A stretch of DNA of 51,324 nt from Trileptium ribeirensis. Taxonomy: Eukaryota; Nematoda; Enoplea; Enoplida; Thoracostomopsidae. Shown one piece after another: positions 22,005 to 32,590 of this stretch; the stretch's first letter is position 1; each line of letters starts with the position of its first letter. Position numbers and translations under genes: made by a program. The notes under the pieces were generated by a model that was not told where the DNA came from, ran no database searches, and saw only the letters and a list, made by a program, of their open reading frames with translations. The stretch lies in NCBI GenBank assembly GCA_030248225.1, contig JASANE010029239.1:1-51324 (forward strand), written 5' to 3'.

Positions 22005-22300
22005 GCTGTAGGAGTCAAATGCGTCCAGATCGCCGCTGCACCTACTATCTAGCATCATTATTCATTTTTGAAGAACATCTTTCTAGCCTGAGATGAGTTA
22101 TAAGTTTCGAAATTGGCATACTGAGAGATTCAAAAAATTTGAGGAGGAGTTAAATGCTGTAAGAGTCAAATGCTTCCACGATCGCCGCTGCACCTACTAT
22201 TTAGCATCATTATTCATTTTTGAAGAACATCTTTTTAGCCTGAGATGAGTTATGAGTTTCGAAATTGGCATATTGAGAGATTCAAAAATTTTTGAAAGTG
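22005..22300. repeat. Tandem duplication, 2 x 151 bp
   Basis: The first copy starts at 22005 (GCTGTAGGAGTCAAATGC) and the second at 22156 (GCTGTAAGAGTCAAATGC). They share long identical runs such as AGCATCATTATTCATTTTTG and differ at scattered positions. Confidence 0.85.
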
Positions 22301-23850
22301 CACAACTTTAGTAATGCAATTAATGTAACGATATTGCACTTAGAGTTAGAGTTAAACCGTTTTGTAGTCAGTAAAAGCTTTTAAAGTTTAGCGCGAGAAG
22401 TTTTGCCTAATATGTCGTGGTTGTGGGCAAAAATTGAGCGCATAGAATTAAAACGTGTTTAAAGATGGACATGTGACGCCTGCCACGTACTGCTCAAAAA
22501 TCCAGCATCATACTTACCTAGTATCCATAGAAAAAACTGCTAGATTACCGACCATGTTTCCGATCCAATCATTGTTACGCATATTTTTATCAATTATATC
22601 CCAATTGATCAACTCTCAAAATAATTATTTCAAATTATTTTGGTCATGTAATTTCTATCTTATAATTCTACCACGCAACGAACTAAGAACTAATAACGAT
22701 TTTGTTTCAAAAAGATGTAATTCTGTCTATGCTTGATAAATTCCGTGTTATTAGTAAGATAATCGAAGTAAAACTTGTGATTATGTGTTATCACTTGAAA
22801 TTTCAAATTTCTTGGTAAATTCTCGGAAAAGCCCAGTCTGTAAGCCATGGGCGATTTGCATATCATGTTTTCTTGTTTTTAGCGGAACCCTAGTTTTGAT
22901 ATAGCGGAGCCCTGAAACCAATCTTGGATTATGGACTTCTAAAAAAGTGCTCATAAAATAGAAAAGGATTACTCTTGGAACTGCTCAACAATATTCGGTA
23001 ACAGGGTATGGGTTGTTTAACGCCCATCTGCTATGATTAATATAGGTACACAACTTCACTTAGCAGGTAATGCTGATGCACCTATTTGAATGTTCGTGGA
23101 CTGTTGATATTTAAGTCTGGTTTTTAGTAACGATACGTCTTGGAAAATGTCAATTACAATGAAAACTTATATGCATACAGAAAACAATATATACCCTGGA
23201 GCGATAAGAAATATGCAGCTTATCTATATAATGTATACTTAATATAACCTTGAACAGAAATCATTTCCTTCAACAGTCACTTTAATCATTACATTAGAAT
23301 TCTAGAAAGTAAATGTTCAAAAATATTGGCACATGGAATATCAAATGCTGATATTTCTTGTCAATATAATGTGATTCCATGACAGAGATATAAGCTGGAC
23401 GTTGGAGTCTTTAGGGGGTTTCTGACCATATTCCAAATTTTTCTATAAACAAAATCGATTTAAAGGACAACTCTATGTATGTTTTGATGTTTGAGTGAAA
23501 ATGGTTGTAAACCAGAATTTTCTTTTATAATAATAACATTATCTTCACTTTACATTTTCATAGAAAATATTTTATTTTGTGTAGTCACTTTCCGGTTTCT
23601 TCCTTGTTTTCTGCGGTCAACAACAACAACGACGACAAATAATGTGACAGTGATGACGATGATGATAATTCCCTTGAGGCATTGTTTGTACAACTTTAAT
23701 TCAATATTTAGCCGAGTAGAACACAACATTGAAATCGAATCGCGGCCAAGTCTTCACACAGCATGACGCATATGCGATATCGCCGCGGTATTTATATATT
23801 TGTGTCTTCTTTGTTATACTCGAATTGCATTTCAATTTATTTCATTTCCG
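22301..23850. other. AT-rich stretch without recognised genes
   Basis: A plus-strand frame of 93 codons at 22455-22736 is hydrophobic and N-rich with no domain and no clear splice signals; I leave it uncalled. Confidence 0.4.
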
Positions 23851-23854
23851 ACAG

Positions 23855-24033
23855 TATATCCGCTCGGCTTTCGTCACCACCGTCTCCGCGGTAATGGCAC
23901 GGCAGTGCCTGGTCAATTCAAAAGCTCGCTCCTGCTGTTTGCTGCTGACAGAAGTGACCGCGACCCATCATTGCGACCGAACTATTGTTATACACCCGAT
24001 GATTTGACTATCCTCGACTGTCGACTCACATGA
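23855..24033 (+). CDS. Possible terminal exon, charged C-terminus
   Basis: A strong acceptor (TTTATTTCATTTCCGACAG) is followed, in phase 1, by 58 codons to TGA at 24031. The translation includes FAADRSDRDPSLRPNYCYTP and then DDLTILDCRLT, with a GC content well above the flanks. Another phase is also open for part of this stretch, so the frame is not certain. An AATAAA lies about 250 bases downstream at 24283-24288. Phase agrees with the exons at 14733 and 19270. Confidence 0.35.
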
Positions 24034-24282
24034 CCACACTACAGAACCTCTTTATCCCGAGTCTTACTTTACGGTTCTAAAACCAGACTTTTAAATATTT
24101 GTCTGTCTTCAAGGACGATAAGAACGTGTGGAGCGATGTGCTTTGTGTTTGTGTGTTTCATTTTGGTCAACAATATAATATAGTGCACAGGATATGCTTT
24201 CATTATTCCACGTCTCCCCTTTATGACTTGAATTATTATGGCAAACTTTCTTAAAATGATAATGTTTGTTCGTTCCACGAGT

Positions 24283-24288
24283 AATAAA
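24283..24288 (+). promoter_or_regulatory. Possible poly(A) signal AATAAA
   Basis: AATAAA in plus orientation, about 250 bases after the stop of the exon ending at 24033. Such hexamers are frequent in AT-rich DNA, so it supports that exon only weakly. Confidence 0.25.
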
Positions 24289-24429
24289 GTACCAAGTACC
24301 CATTAGTTTGTCGGTTTTCCAAATCTGATTTCATATACAACTGTGTGTCAACAGAAACTGAATCACCGCTCCATTCAGATAACTTGCTTTAGGGCGTCTA
24401 GTTTACTTATAGTTAATACATATACAGCA

Positions 24430-26040
24430 GTGGTGGATATGGCTCGGAGGAAAGTGGTGTGCGGACCTGCACGGTGGATCACTTGTTAGCTGCCCCTAGG
24501 CAATTTTCATTCTAGTTGCGGCCTGGAGGGCAAAGTTTTGGTTTCTGTGTTAACACTCAATCACTTGCTCATTGGAAATATGTGTATTTATAAAAATAGA
24601 ACATGAAATTTTACCCTTCACGACTTTTAAATACGAGATACGCCGTGAGCACACTTTGTGAGTTCCCGAAATATTTTTAGCCTTGAGTTTTAGCCTACGG
24701 ACACCCTTCCCCATTATATCCGCCCTTGTCATAAAGGCTAAAAGGTTCTATGCATAAATTGAAACATGCAAAATCAAATTCTACGCAGGCGCAGCGACCG
24801 CTGAAATTAGAAACAGATCTGCTTTCCGATATTTTGTGCTGTACCATCAGCCTGTACACTTTTATAGCCCAATCACAAAAATACCAAAATAGGAATATAA
24901 TCTGAACTTCGATCGAAGAACGGCGACAGTTACCGAATCAAACTTGAAAGCAGTTAACACAACACGACCAAACAAAGATTTTTTAGCTTCTGCGCGTTGA
25001 TGTTTCGTTCCATGAAAGGTAGTAAAAGAATTGTTTAATGAGTTTATTCAATATATTGTGTACCGATAACAAAATAAGAAGATTCTGCAATCTAATCGAG
25101 TTTGCTAAAATGACATGTGAAATGTATACATGCTTATAGGGAGTTAACCGTCTTGAGGCGCAGACCACTCCCCCGACATGTTGGCTGACCCCTTCTGTGA
25201 CACTGCAAGTGTCTAACCCATAAGCGCCTGACCCACTGTGAGAGGGAAAGCCGCCCCCTCCCGAGGACCCTGCTACCCTCCCCGGTACCTTTGACCTTGA
25301 GCATATGTGGTGAAATATATGCACAGTATCGTTTGTTTGGGGAGGTACGCAAAGTTTTGTTTTTTTGGGAAAATATATGCATCGCCCCGCTTCTTTTGAA
25401 AAAAACCATTCTTTGTAAATTTTTGCAGTAGCATACAAAATGTTATATTAGTTACATTAAATTTTTAGGTATTAAGGTTTTGCCTTTATGAAGATATTCA
25501 AGAAAAGTTGAGTGACGTTTTACATCGATGTTGATGATATGTGTCAGTCTTGCGGAACTTAAAGATGATCATCAGTAAAACATATATAATATAATGCTTA
25601 TTGCAGATAAAGATCCAATTCATGATATGAAACATATCAGATTGCACAAATAAGTAAAAGAACACGATTTGACACAGTCGCTTATAACAAAAGCTGATTG
25701 CATCCGACACACAGAACAGCTTAGTCATAAGGTTCTCGCCATATTTTGGGTTCAAATAACTGTTACTAACAGTGTCGCACAGTCAGACGTACATGATTAC
25801 TCAACAAATATCGGATATAGTGTTTTTGGGCTGGACTATCGTCAAACAGATCGAGGCTGATCGCGGATGTTATTTAATATTCACTGGCCTAGAGCAGCAA
25901 AACAGATGAGTTATGACGTTTTCAATTCACTACAAATAGGTTTGTAAAATTGTTTCCGAAGATTACAGGTCCTTCGTGCAGCGTGTCGGAAATGTGTGCA
26001 TAGTATCGCCGCGTTTTCGGTTTAAACCTTAACTATGTAC
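24430..26040. other. Mixed stretch with a GC-rich block at 25.14-25.30 kb
   Basis: Two overlapping minus-strand frames (24983-25438) cross a GC-rich, G-run-rich block at 25140-25300 and look like TE sequence rather than genes. CAGTGGTGGATATGGCTCGG at 24427 resembles a hAT end without a visible partner. A plus-strand frame at 25669-25860 shows no domain. Confidence 0.35.
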
Positions 26041-26044
26041 TCAG

Positions 26045-26287
26045 GCCTGCTGCAACCACCCGTACCACCCTCAAATGGCCTCATTTCTGATGCAAAATGA
26101 TCAATCTTTTTACATATTTACGATATGGAGCCTCGTACTGTTGTCTATACTGATCCATTGGGGGACCTCGGACAAAGAAATATCCGGTGGCTTAGATACC
26201 CTTGCCACGACATTGTATGTGCCGAGCTCAATTTTCTTATATGTAGCTATATTCGTTGTGCATGATGTATTTGTTATGGTTAAACAG
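26045..26287 (+). CDS. Possible internal exon of a membrane protein
   Basis: An acceptor (AACTATGTACTCAG) opens exactly 81 codons in phase 0 that end AAACAG before a GTAATC donor. The translation has two hydrophobic segments: IFTIWSLVLLSILIHW (about residues 26-42) and LYVPSSIFLYVAIFVVHDVF (about 58-77). These are separated by a polar loop with TSDKEISGG. Matched splice sites at both ends with a multiple of three between them are good evidence for an exon. The protein family is not recognised. Confidence 0.4.
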
Positions 26288-26307
26288 GTAATCTCATGAT
26301 TCACTAA

Positions 26308-26499
26308 AGTTCCGACCCAGTAACTCTCCATAACAGGGTTGAAAATGTGACCCACCGGTGTCGGGCCATTGATGAACTTTCTAAGGATTTCCGGCTGGTC
26401 AACACGGTCACCGGTCAAGTGATTGACCCACTTAACCCGCCTCAGGGTCAGTCCGGGTTACAGCGTCTTTCAATACCTCAGGATTATATGCGAACATGA
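26308..26499 (+). CDS. Coding-like frame, GC-rich, unknown function
   Basis: About 63 codons are open to TGA at 26497. The translation is hydrophilic and coding-like: NRVENVTHRCRAIDELSKDF, then TVTGQVIDPLNPPQG. It starts only 20 bases after the donor of the preceding exon, too close to be its next exon. It could be a separate exon, or part of a transposon. GTGACC/GGTCAC words inside it recur in the hairpin at 27446-27527. Confidence 0.3.
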   Translation, partial: SSDPVTLHNRVENVTHRCRAIDELSKDFRLVNTVTGQVIDPLNPPQGQSGLQRLSIPQDYMRT

Positions 26500-26888
26500 T
26501 CTAAAAATCATTCATCGACTTGTGTTGAAAGGACTAACACGGTAAAGAACACATTACTTAATTTATTGTCTTAGAACTATTACGTTAATTATGTTTATAG
26601 CTTATCTTTTACAACTTTCAGGTTTATCCATAACTGTGTAACGCAATTGTTTCTAGAATTTGTTGCGATACATATCTGTGGCGTAGCCAGGGGTTATGCG
26701 TTTTGTTAATCAGATTTTTCAAAAGTATATTGCCATCTCTTCATTTCAAAATAGCATAGCAAAATTTATACGGTGTCGATACTGAAAGGATAAATTAAAT
26801 GTATCTGTTTTGAGCTAAGTAGCAGATAAGTCTTAGGAAAAATCATATGCAAGCCATCTTACTTTAATGTTATGATATTTGTGGTTAG

Positions 26889-27462
26889 CTGCGCATATTG
26901 GGCAAGATATTTGTTGTTGCTCACTTCACTATACACCTCTGGTTACCACCGTTGCTTCGATATATATATATGACAGTACAACGCAGTTCACATATAAATA
27001 TCGCAGTTGCTGTGATATTTTTCAAACAAAATCGTTTATTAACCATACACATACTAGTAACTGGTAAAGTCAGCGTAACGATGTTAGTATATTTATCGTT
27101 CTCGTAATGGTAGTGCGGTGAGGACCTCGCCTTTTAGGGCTGAACTTGCTCATAGAATGGGCATAAACGGATAGGGCAGCGCCAGGTTATCGAAGGTACA
27201 AATGCGAAGTTTATTATAATGCTAATGCAAGTATTTGTGTAGTGTGCGATTTCAAATTGAACTGTTAAACCCAGTCGATATACATAAACATATCTGCACG
27301 GGGATACCCGCTGTGCTGTTAAATAAATGTTCTCGGAAAACATTGGTCTTATGGGGCTTGATTGATTCATGTACCTTTTTAATAAGAACATGTATTTTCA
27401 ATAAACATTTTTCCATTGTCCTTTTGGTGATGTTAATGACCTTACGTGACCCGGTCATATAG
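26889..27462 (+). CDS. Two possible exons, last one reaching a stop
   Basis: Exon candidate 26889-27063 follows TTTGTGGTTAG and ends before GTAAAG. It reads AAHIGQDICCCSLHYTPLV and is Cys/Thr-rich. Candidate 27243-27462 follows GTATTTGTGTAG and runs to TAG, with IELLNPVDIHKHICTGIPA and a hydrophobic tail. The first leaves two bases and the second supplies one, so the phases join (giving a Cys codon). The intron would be 179 bp. No family recognised; alternative frames are open in part of the first exon. Confidence 0.28.
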
Positions 27463-27527
27463 ATTGTATCAATATGGAATTCGTGTGAAACCGGGCCACG
27501 ACGGACACGAATTTAGCACCGGGTCAC
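27446..27527. repeat. Nested inverted repeat (hairpin), 82 bp
   Basis: GTGACCCGGT at 27446-27455 pairs with ACCGGGTCAC at 27518-27527, and inside it AATTCGTGT (27478-27486) pairs with ACACGAATT (27505-27513). A CCGGGCCAC word repeats the outer theme. It may be a tiny foldback element or a binding-site array. Confidence 0.7.
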
Positions 27528-27614
27528 AGGTTAAAAGTGCCCATACTTTAATTATTTCGAATCTACGGGTGAGTAAAATCAAATGTTTGGACGATAAATA
27601 GAGATGCTTGCATA

Positions 27615-27871
27615 TCACCCGCTCCGAGAAATAAATTTTAATACCAAGCTAGACTCGACTGGCTTGTTTGCTGCTGCTATCGTGGTAATAGGATAAGCTG
27701 TTTTGCGCATCGTGACCAACTGTAATGGTGCCGGTGACTGCAATTCATTATTGCCTACGATGTGCAACTTAGTCATTGTTACGGGCACAATTTTATATGA
27801 TTGTAATAGAGCACACGTTGCGCTGTGAAATGTTTCCACGCAGATAGCAGATAGGTGTGGATTTTCCCAAG
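27615..27871 (-). CDS. Possible terminal exon, minus strand
   Basis: After an acceptor (AATCTACATTCTGCATAG) the minus strand is open for about 85 codons to TGA at 27615. The translation looks coding: AWENPHLSAICVETFHSATC, then TKLHIVGNNELQSPAPLQLV, with balanced composition. The open frame also extends upstream of the acceptor to about 28016. No domain is recognised and no clear AATAAA was found just after it. Confidence 0.33.
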
Positions 27872-27999
27872 CTATGCAGAATGTAGATTTATAAAATAGG
27901 TAGTCACGTAGGTAAAAGTAAAACCTATATAATATACATAACGGAGTCGTACAGCGGGCTTTTTGCGTTAAGTAAGTTGCTTTGAACGCAATTAGTACT

Positions 28000-28075
28000 T
28001 TTACAATACAATACAATAATACAAATGTATTCAGTTCCTATGGTACATACGAGACTTTACATTTACTGCAGAGTT
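28000..28075 (-). mobile_element. LINE 3' tail with pentanucleotide repeat
   Basis: Reversed, it reads GTAAAGTCTCGTATGTACCA followed by a TATTG-type repeat. The same tail is seen in plus orientation at 48297-48356, downstream of a recognisable LINE ORF2 end, so this is a heavily 5'-truncated copy of that family. Confidence 0.65.
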
Positions 28076-28638
28076 CTGCTTCTGAAACGCGTTAATACGA
28101 CTCAACAATGAATAATCATTAAACGTCGTCCGCACGGCATGCTTACTAGCGTTCGCAGAGCTGCCATATATTTTTATAGTAAGACGAATTTTAAAGAAGG
28201 AAATGAATAATAATTATAGCAGAAGGGGGAGGGCCTCTTATATCCGCCTATAGTAGTTTGTCATGTTACAAAACAATAGGCGAGTTTTTTCAGCTTGTTT
28301 GGGTGTCGTACGTAAGTTTGTAATTTATTTAATAGAATATAAAGAGAGAAGTATACCTGTGATACTGGGTTGGGGTAGTACCTTTGTATTTGCTACATAT
28401 TTCTGTCGTATTTCAAATAGTGTTTGAGGTCAACTTGAGTGAGCAGTGATTCAAAAGTTTTCGAGTTCACTTTTGTTATAATTGACACGAATTATACGAC
28501 GCTATGGAAACATGCTAGGATATTCTGTAATAAAGGATCATGTAGGCGTTAGAACATCTCTAATAAACATTTTCATTTTGACTCTGTGTTTAGGCTGAGC
28601 TTTTTATTAACTTATCGCATCTATGTCGATGATTATTT

Positions 28639-29414
28639 AGAGGAAATAATAAATTTTAGCGTTAACTAATAAAAAATCCTGGCCCACAAAAACTTTTTTA
28701 TCGGAGAACCTTTTATAGAAAACCGACTATAATCTTCGGTACAAAAATTTGGTTTCTGATTTCGGATTGAGACAATACTCACTCACCAAACGCTGATAAA
28801 AACACAAATGATTTTATTTTAATTCACAACTTAGAGGAAACAATAAATTTTAGCGTTAACTAATAAAAAAGCCTGGCCCACAAAAACTTTTTTATCGGGA
28901 AATCTTTTATAGAAAACCGACTATAATCTTCGGTACAAAATTTAGGTTTCTAATTTCGGATTGAGACAATACTCACTAACCGAACGCTGATAAAAACACA
29001 AATGATTTTATTTTAATTCACAACTTAGAGGAAATAATAAATTTTAGCGTTAACTAATAAAAAAGCCTGGCCCACAAAAACTTTTTTATCGGGAAATCTT
29101 TTATAGAAAACCGACTATAATCTTCGGTACAAAAATTAGGTTTCTAATTTCGGATTGAGACAATACTCACTAACCGAACGCTGATAAAAACACAAATGAT
29201 TTTATTTTAATTCACAACTTAGAGGAAATAATAAATTTTAGCGTTAACTAATAAAAAAGCCTGGCCCACAAAAACTTTTTTATCGGGAAATCTTTTATAG
29301 AAAACCGACTATAATCTTCGGTACAAAAATTAGGTTTCTAATTTCGGATTGAGACAATACTCACTCACCGAACGCTGATAAAAACACAAATGATTTTATT
29401 TTAATTCACAACTT
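28639..29414. repeat. 194-bp satellite, four units
   Basis: Units start at 28639, 28833, 29027 and 29221 (AGAGGAAAT/CAATAAATTTTAGCG), exactly 194 bp apart, and end near 29414. Units 2-4 are almost identical; unit 1 differs at a few bases. Unit sequence includes GCGTTAACTAATAAAAAAGC and AACCGACTATAATCTTCGG. No coding frame. Confidence 0.93.
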
Positions 29415-30080
29415 TAGATTAAGATTATAATTGTCTTAATATTTGTTAAGACTTGACGATTCGCTGTATCTCAAAAAGTGTCGTATATCAGACTTCTAGT
29501 TGCTAGGTTTGAGTCTTAACACTAGATAATTTCATACATAATTAATAATATTTGAACTCGATGTCTGGTCTAAAGTCTGTCGATATTGTTAAATGATGGA
29601 TGTATTCGTAGACCAATCATAAAATGCACCTGTCAACCGTTCTCTAGAGCCTCTCATACGTGTACATACGATAATTAGACGCAGTGCTGCATTTCTCTTC
29701 CGCTTACCGCATGTTATTCGCTGCTTTGTATTAAGTTTCCTAATAGCGGTTTTCATACACAGCAGTTAAAAGTTTATAATCAATTTATCATTTAGCAGCT
29801 TACTGGAGAGAAGAACCATAAAGTATATTTATTCAATGTTTTGCTTTTAGGATAAATTTTATTAACATTACCTAACGCTAAACATACTTACTTAACACAG
29901 AAGCGAAGTCACTCTGTTATCTGCCTGACCAACTTATAGTTTATTCTTTTGTGTTTATTAGTACACAAATAGATGTGGTGAACCCAAGAGCTTCTTAGAG
30001 ATACGTGAGAGTAAAAATGTCTCCAACGCCACAGCTGTGCGTAGAAAGCTGATCTGTAATTTACACAATAAAATATAGCT
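29415..30080. other. AT-rich stretch without recognised genes
   Basis: Only short frames; nothing supported. Confidence 0.5.
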
Positions 30081-30085
30081 CGTAG

Positions 30086-30424
30086 ATGCGTAGTATGGCG
30101 CAAGTAACAGCCGACGTAATAACAACCCATCTATTTTGCTGCCTAGGTGTCATAGGTACTGCAGTTGATACAATACATTTTTGGTTTGAATATTTAAGTG
30201 AGAATAATAAAAGCACCCGGTTCAGTATTATGAACCATTATACGATAGTAAATGATTGCAATCAGGCAACATATTGTTTATCGATGTCGACAAATTTGCT
30301 GCAGGATACAATAATTGATAGATTATTCGCAGTAGTATACAACAGAATTGATCGCTATACTGGTCATCTTAGTGAAATAGCATATACAATGAATATTAAC
30401 TTTACTAATAAGGTTTACTTTTAG
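30086..30424 (+). CDS. Possible coding exon, 112 codons, unknown
   Basis: An open frame from ATG 30086 to TAG 30422 reads, in its central part, TIHFWFEYLSENNKSTRFS and DTIIDRLFAVVYNRIDRYTG, an amphipathic, balanced composition rather than simple AT-rich chance. An acceptor-like TTGCTGCCTAG lies at about 30138-30148 and a weak donor (AAG/GTTTAC) at 30411, so the real exon may be 30149-30411. No domain recognised. It ends 30 bp before a hAT MITE. Confidence 0.33.
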   Translation: MRSMAQVTADVITTHLFCCLGVIGTAVDTIHFWFEYLSENNKSTRFSIMNHYTIVNDCNQATYCLSMSTNLLQDTIIDRLFAVVYNRIDRYTGHLSEIAYTMNINFTNKVYF

Positions 30425-30454
30425 ACTCTTTGTTTTCAACGCCAACTTCACCAA

Positions 30455-30721
30455 CAGTGGCAGATCCAGGATTTCATTCGTAACCGCCCACCTCCCATCG
30501 CCGAGGTACGGCCACCCCTTCCGAACCGAAAACGCGCGGAAAGTTCACACGAAAATCGGGCGAAATTGGCAAAAATCCGGGGGAAATTTGACAAAATGCG
30601 GGAGAGAATGGGCAAAAATTTTTAAACAACTTTTGAGTCCCAAGAAATTTTGAAAATTTATTCAACCCTTCTCTCGGTGGGGCTATCCAAACCGAGGATC
30701 CCCTCCCTGGATCTGTCTTTG
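30455..30721. mobile_element. hAT-type MITE, 267 bp, perfect 8-bp TSD
   Basis: Left end CAGTGGCAGATCCAGG; right end CCTGGATCTGTCTTTG, its imperfect inverse. It is flanked by identical TTCACCAA copies at 30447-30454 and 30722-30729. The interior carries the GGCGAAATTGGCAAAAATCC motif that links it to the AT-rich repeats at 2.3, 16.5 and 18.1 kb, suggesting those are older members of the same or a related family. Confidence 0.87.
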
Positions 30722-30874
30722 TTCACCAAATACCTGGAACTGAAACGCCATGTGTTAATTGGAGTGATACGCTTGATAAGGCACTTGAATTGAGAGACCA
30801 AAACAGACTGTAACAGTCTATAAAATGTACGCGATTCGACACAGTTTATGGCTTTAAGTCAGATTGACGATCCA

Positions 30875-31271
30875 AAATTTGAGCTCACAATTTGATCAAA
30901 TTTTGACTGAAATTTAATGGAAAACTAATATATTTAAAAATTTGAGATATATCAAAATTTCAGCTCAAACTTTTTCAGGTAACACATCTCGTCGATTATT
31001 GGCTACAGGAATCTTTTCGAAAAGTTTGAACAGTGTTCACGCGTTCAAACTTACTAAAAATGCAAAAAAGTTGCCTTCAAATTTCAATAAAAATTTGATC
31101 AATATTTGAGCTCAAATTTTTTAGGTAATACGTTCCGTTCATTTTTGGCTACTTTAACATTCTTGAAAAATTTGAATGGTGTTCACATGTTCAAACTTAC
31201 AAAAAACGCAGGATACTTTCAAATTTTGATCAAAAATTTGAGCAAAAACGTTGAGCGTGGGAACAAGCCTT
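30875..31271. mobile_element. Foldback-prone MITE family G, copy 2 (5' end lost)
   Basis: It shares GGCTACAGGAATCTT and AAAAGTTTGAACAGTGTTCA with 37525-37854, and ends GAGCGTGGGAACAAGCCTT. Part of its interior (from the AAATTTGAGCTC word through GTTCACNNGTTCAAACTTAC) is present twice, making it longer than the other copy. The left terminus is missing or diverged. Confidence 0.6.
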
Positions 31272-31507
31272 AACGTAATAAAAATAAAAAAAGTATAATC
31301 GGTAGAAATTTTTCAAACTTTGTACCACCGTTATCCAGAAACTTTTGAAGTCTACTTTGGAGATTATGGCTTTAATATGCTATTAACAATGTGGTTAGCA
31401 GATGAAAGCTTACAACTCAAAAATAATTTGGCCTAAGGCCATTCAGCAAACATCTACTTTCGTATGGATGTTCCTTCTTTTTGCTGTGGAACACTAATTT
31501 AAACTAA

Positions 31508-32186
31508 ACATTTTCCTTAAACGCCGCAGTTTTCTTCGATTTTATGCGGCGTTCAACTTATAATGTCCCCGCTATTTGGAACTGTTGTCGCCCTGTAGTC
31601 GCGACCCTACCGTATAGACAGTTAGGGTGACACCCATACTGTAAATCAATTGCCGAGAATGTACCACACACCCCTAGCTACTACATTTTTTCTTGACAGT
31701 GTCGTACACACCCTTAGCTACCAATTTGACGCGAATTAACTATAACGGACACCGATTGTAGCTAATGCGGTTTATTAGTCAACTGTCCTGTGTAGTTTCT
31801 TCTAAATTTGCGATATTTGTATCTAGCCCATATGAACATTGCTCAAATAATTCCGAACACTGTCAATAAAATTGCCAGAAGACAGGGTGTGCCTGACACT
31901 GTCGAGAAGTGGTAATACGCGTAACTAGCTACCGTTGAAAATTTTATTAAAAACATGGGGTGTCTAAGACACACTGTTGTCAAAAGTGTGCCTGACAGTG
32001 TGTGGTGTACATAGGTTCCAAACGTTGGATACAATATAACGTGAACGCCGCATTAAACGTCGACGTGCAGGTGTCAGCGAAGAGATTAAACTTTCAAAAA
32101 TCCAAGATCGCAGGCACAACTGCGTCTATACTTGTAGCCGTTATGATCCGCATGGGCGAAACTCAGTTAACGTCGGCTGTGCCTAA
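31508..32186 (+). pseudogene. Open frame split by a Harbinger-like MITE
   Basis: Removing the MITE and one TTA joins 31508-31544 to 32056-32186 in a single phase of 55 codons plus stop. The second part contains GVSEEIKLSKIQDRRHNC and CSRYDPHGRNSVNVGCA. GC content right of the MITE is well above the background. Another frame is also open there, so coding status is unproven. Confidence 0.27.
31545..32052. mobile_element. Harbinger-like MITE, copy 2 (TSD TTA)
   Basis: It is 508 bp, in the same orientation as the copy at 3315-3823 and similar along its whole length. The ends TGCGGCGTTCAACTTATAAT and its near-inverse are followed by TTA on both sides (31542-31544 and 32053-32055). No transposase. 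A second AACGCCGCA word at 31520-31528 just outside the left end is probably chance. Confidence 0.88.
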
Positions 32187-32404
32187 ATTAGCTGACACCA
32201 AAAATGGTTTTTTTCTCATTATGCTTATATATAAATATACTGCAAATTGCAATTGGGCGTATATGTGTATTTTGATAATCAGATATTCCACTCGTGTACA
32301 TTAAGAGCGAAACCCAGGCTATTATTGCTTTTGTTCAAATCAGCTAAAGTCATATGATGTTTCTTCGAATGTGCTTTTACACAATCATACTGCAATTTAT
32401 GGGG

Positions 32405-32590
32405 GACGGACAGTTTGGTCCCGGACATTTTGGTCCCGGACAGTTTGGTCCCGGACATTTTGGTCCCGGACATTTTGGTCCCGGACATTTTGGTCCCCGG
32501 ACATTTTGGTCCCGGACATTTTGGTCCCGGACATTTTGGTCCCCGGACATTTTGATCCCGGATATTTTGGTTCCGGCCATTTTGGTCCCA
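32405..32590 (+). repeat. 15-bp minisatellite, left arm
   Basis: About 12 units of GGACATTTTGGTCCC, the innermost three degenerate (GATCCC, GGATATTTT, GGCCATTTT). Frames through it read as FGPGH repeats on one strand and SGTKM or RDQNV on the other; these are repeat artefacts, not collagen-like genes. Confidence 0.95.

Noticed and set aside
22455..22736. 93-codon plus-strand frame
   Set aside because: Starts at an alternative codon, is N- and hydrophobic-rich, and has no domain or convincing splice sites.
24983..25438. Minus-strand frames of 151 and 91 codons
   Set aside because: They overlap each other in different phases over a GC-rich, G-run-rich block that looks like transposon sequence; no domain.
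26110..26418. 102-codon minus-strand frame
   Set aside because: It lies antisense to two plus-strand frames, one of which has good splice sites at both ends.
28639..29414. CRISPR-like array
   Set aside because: The 194-bp units are contiguous with no unique spacers; the sequence is clearly eukaryotic.
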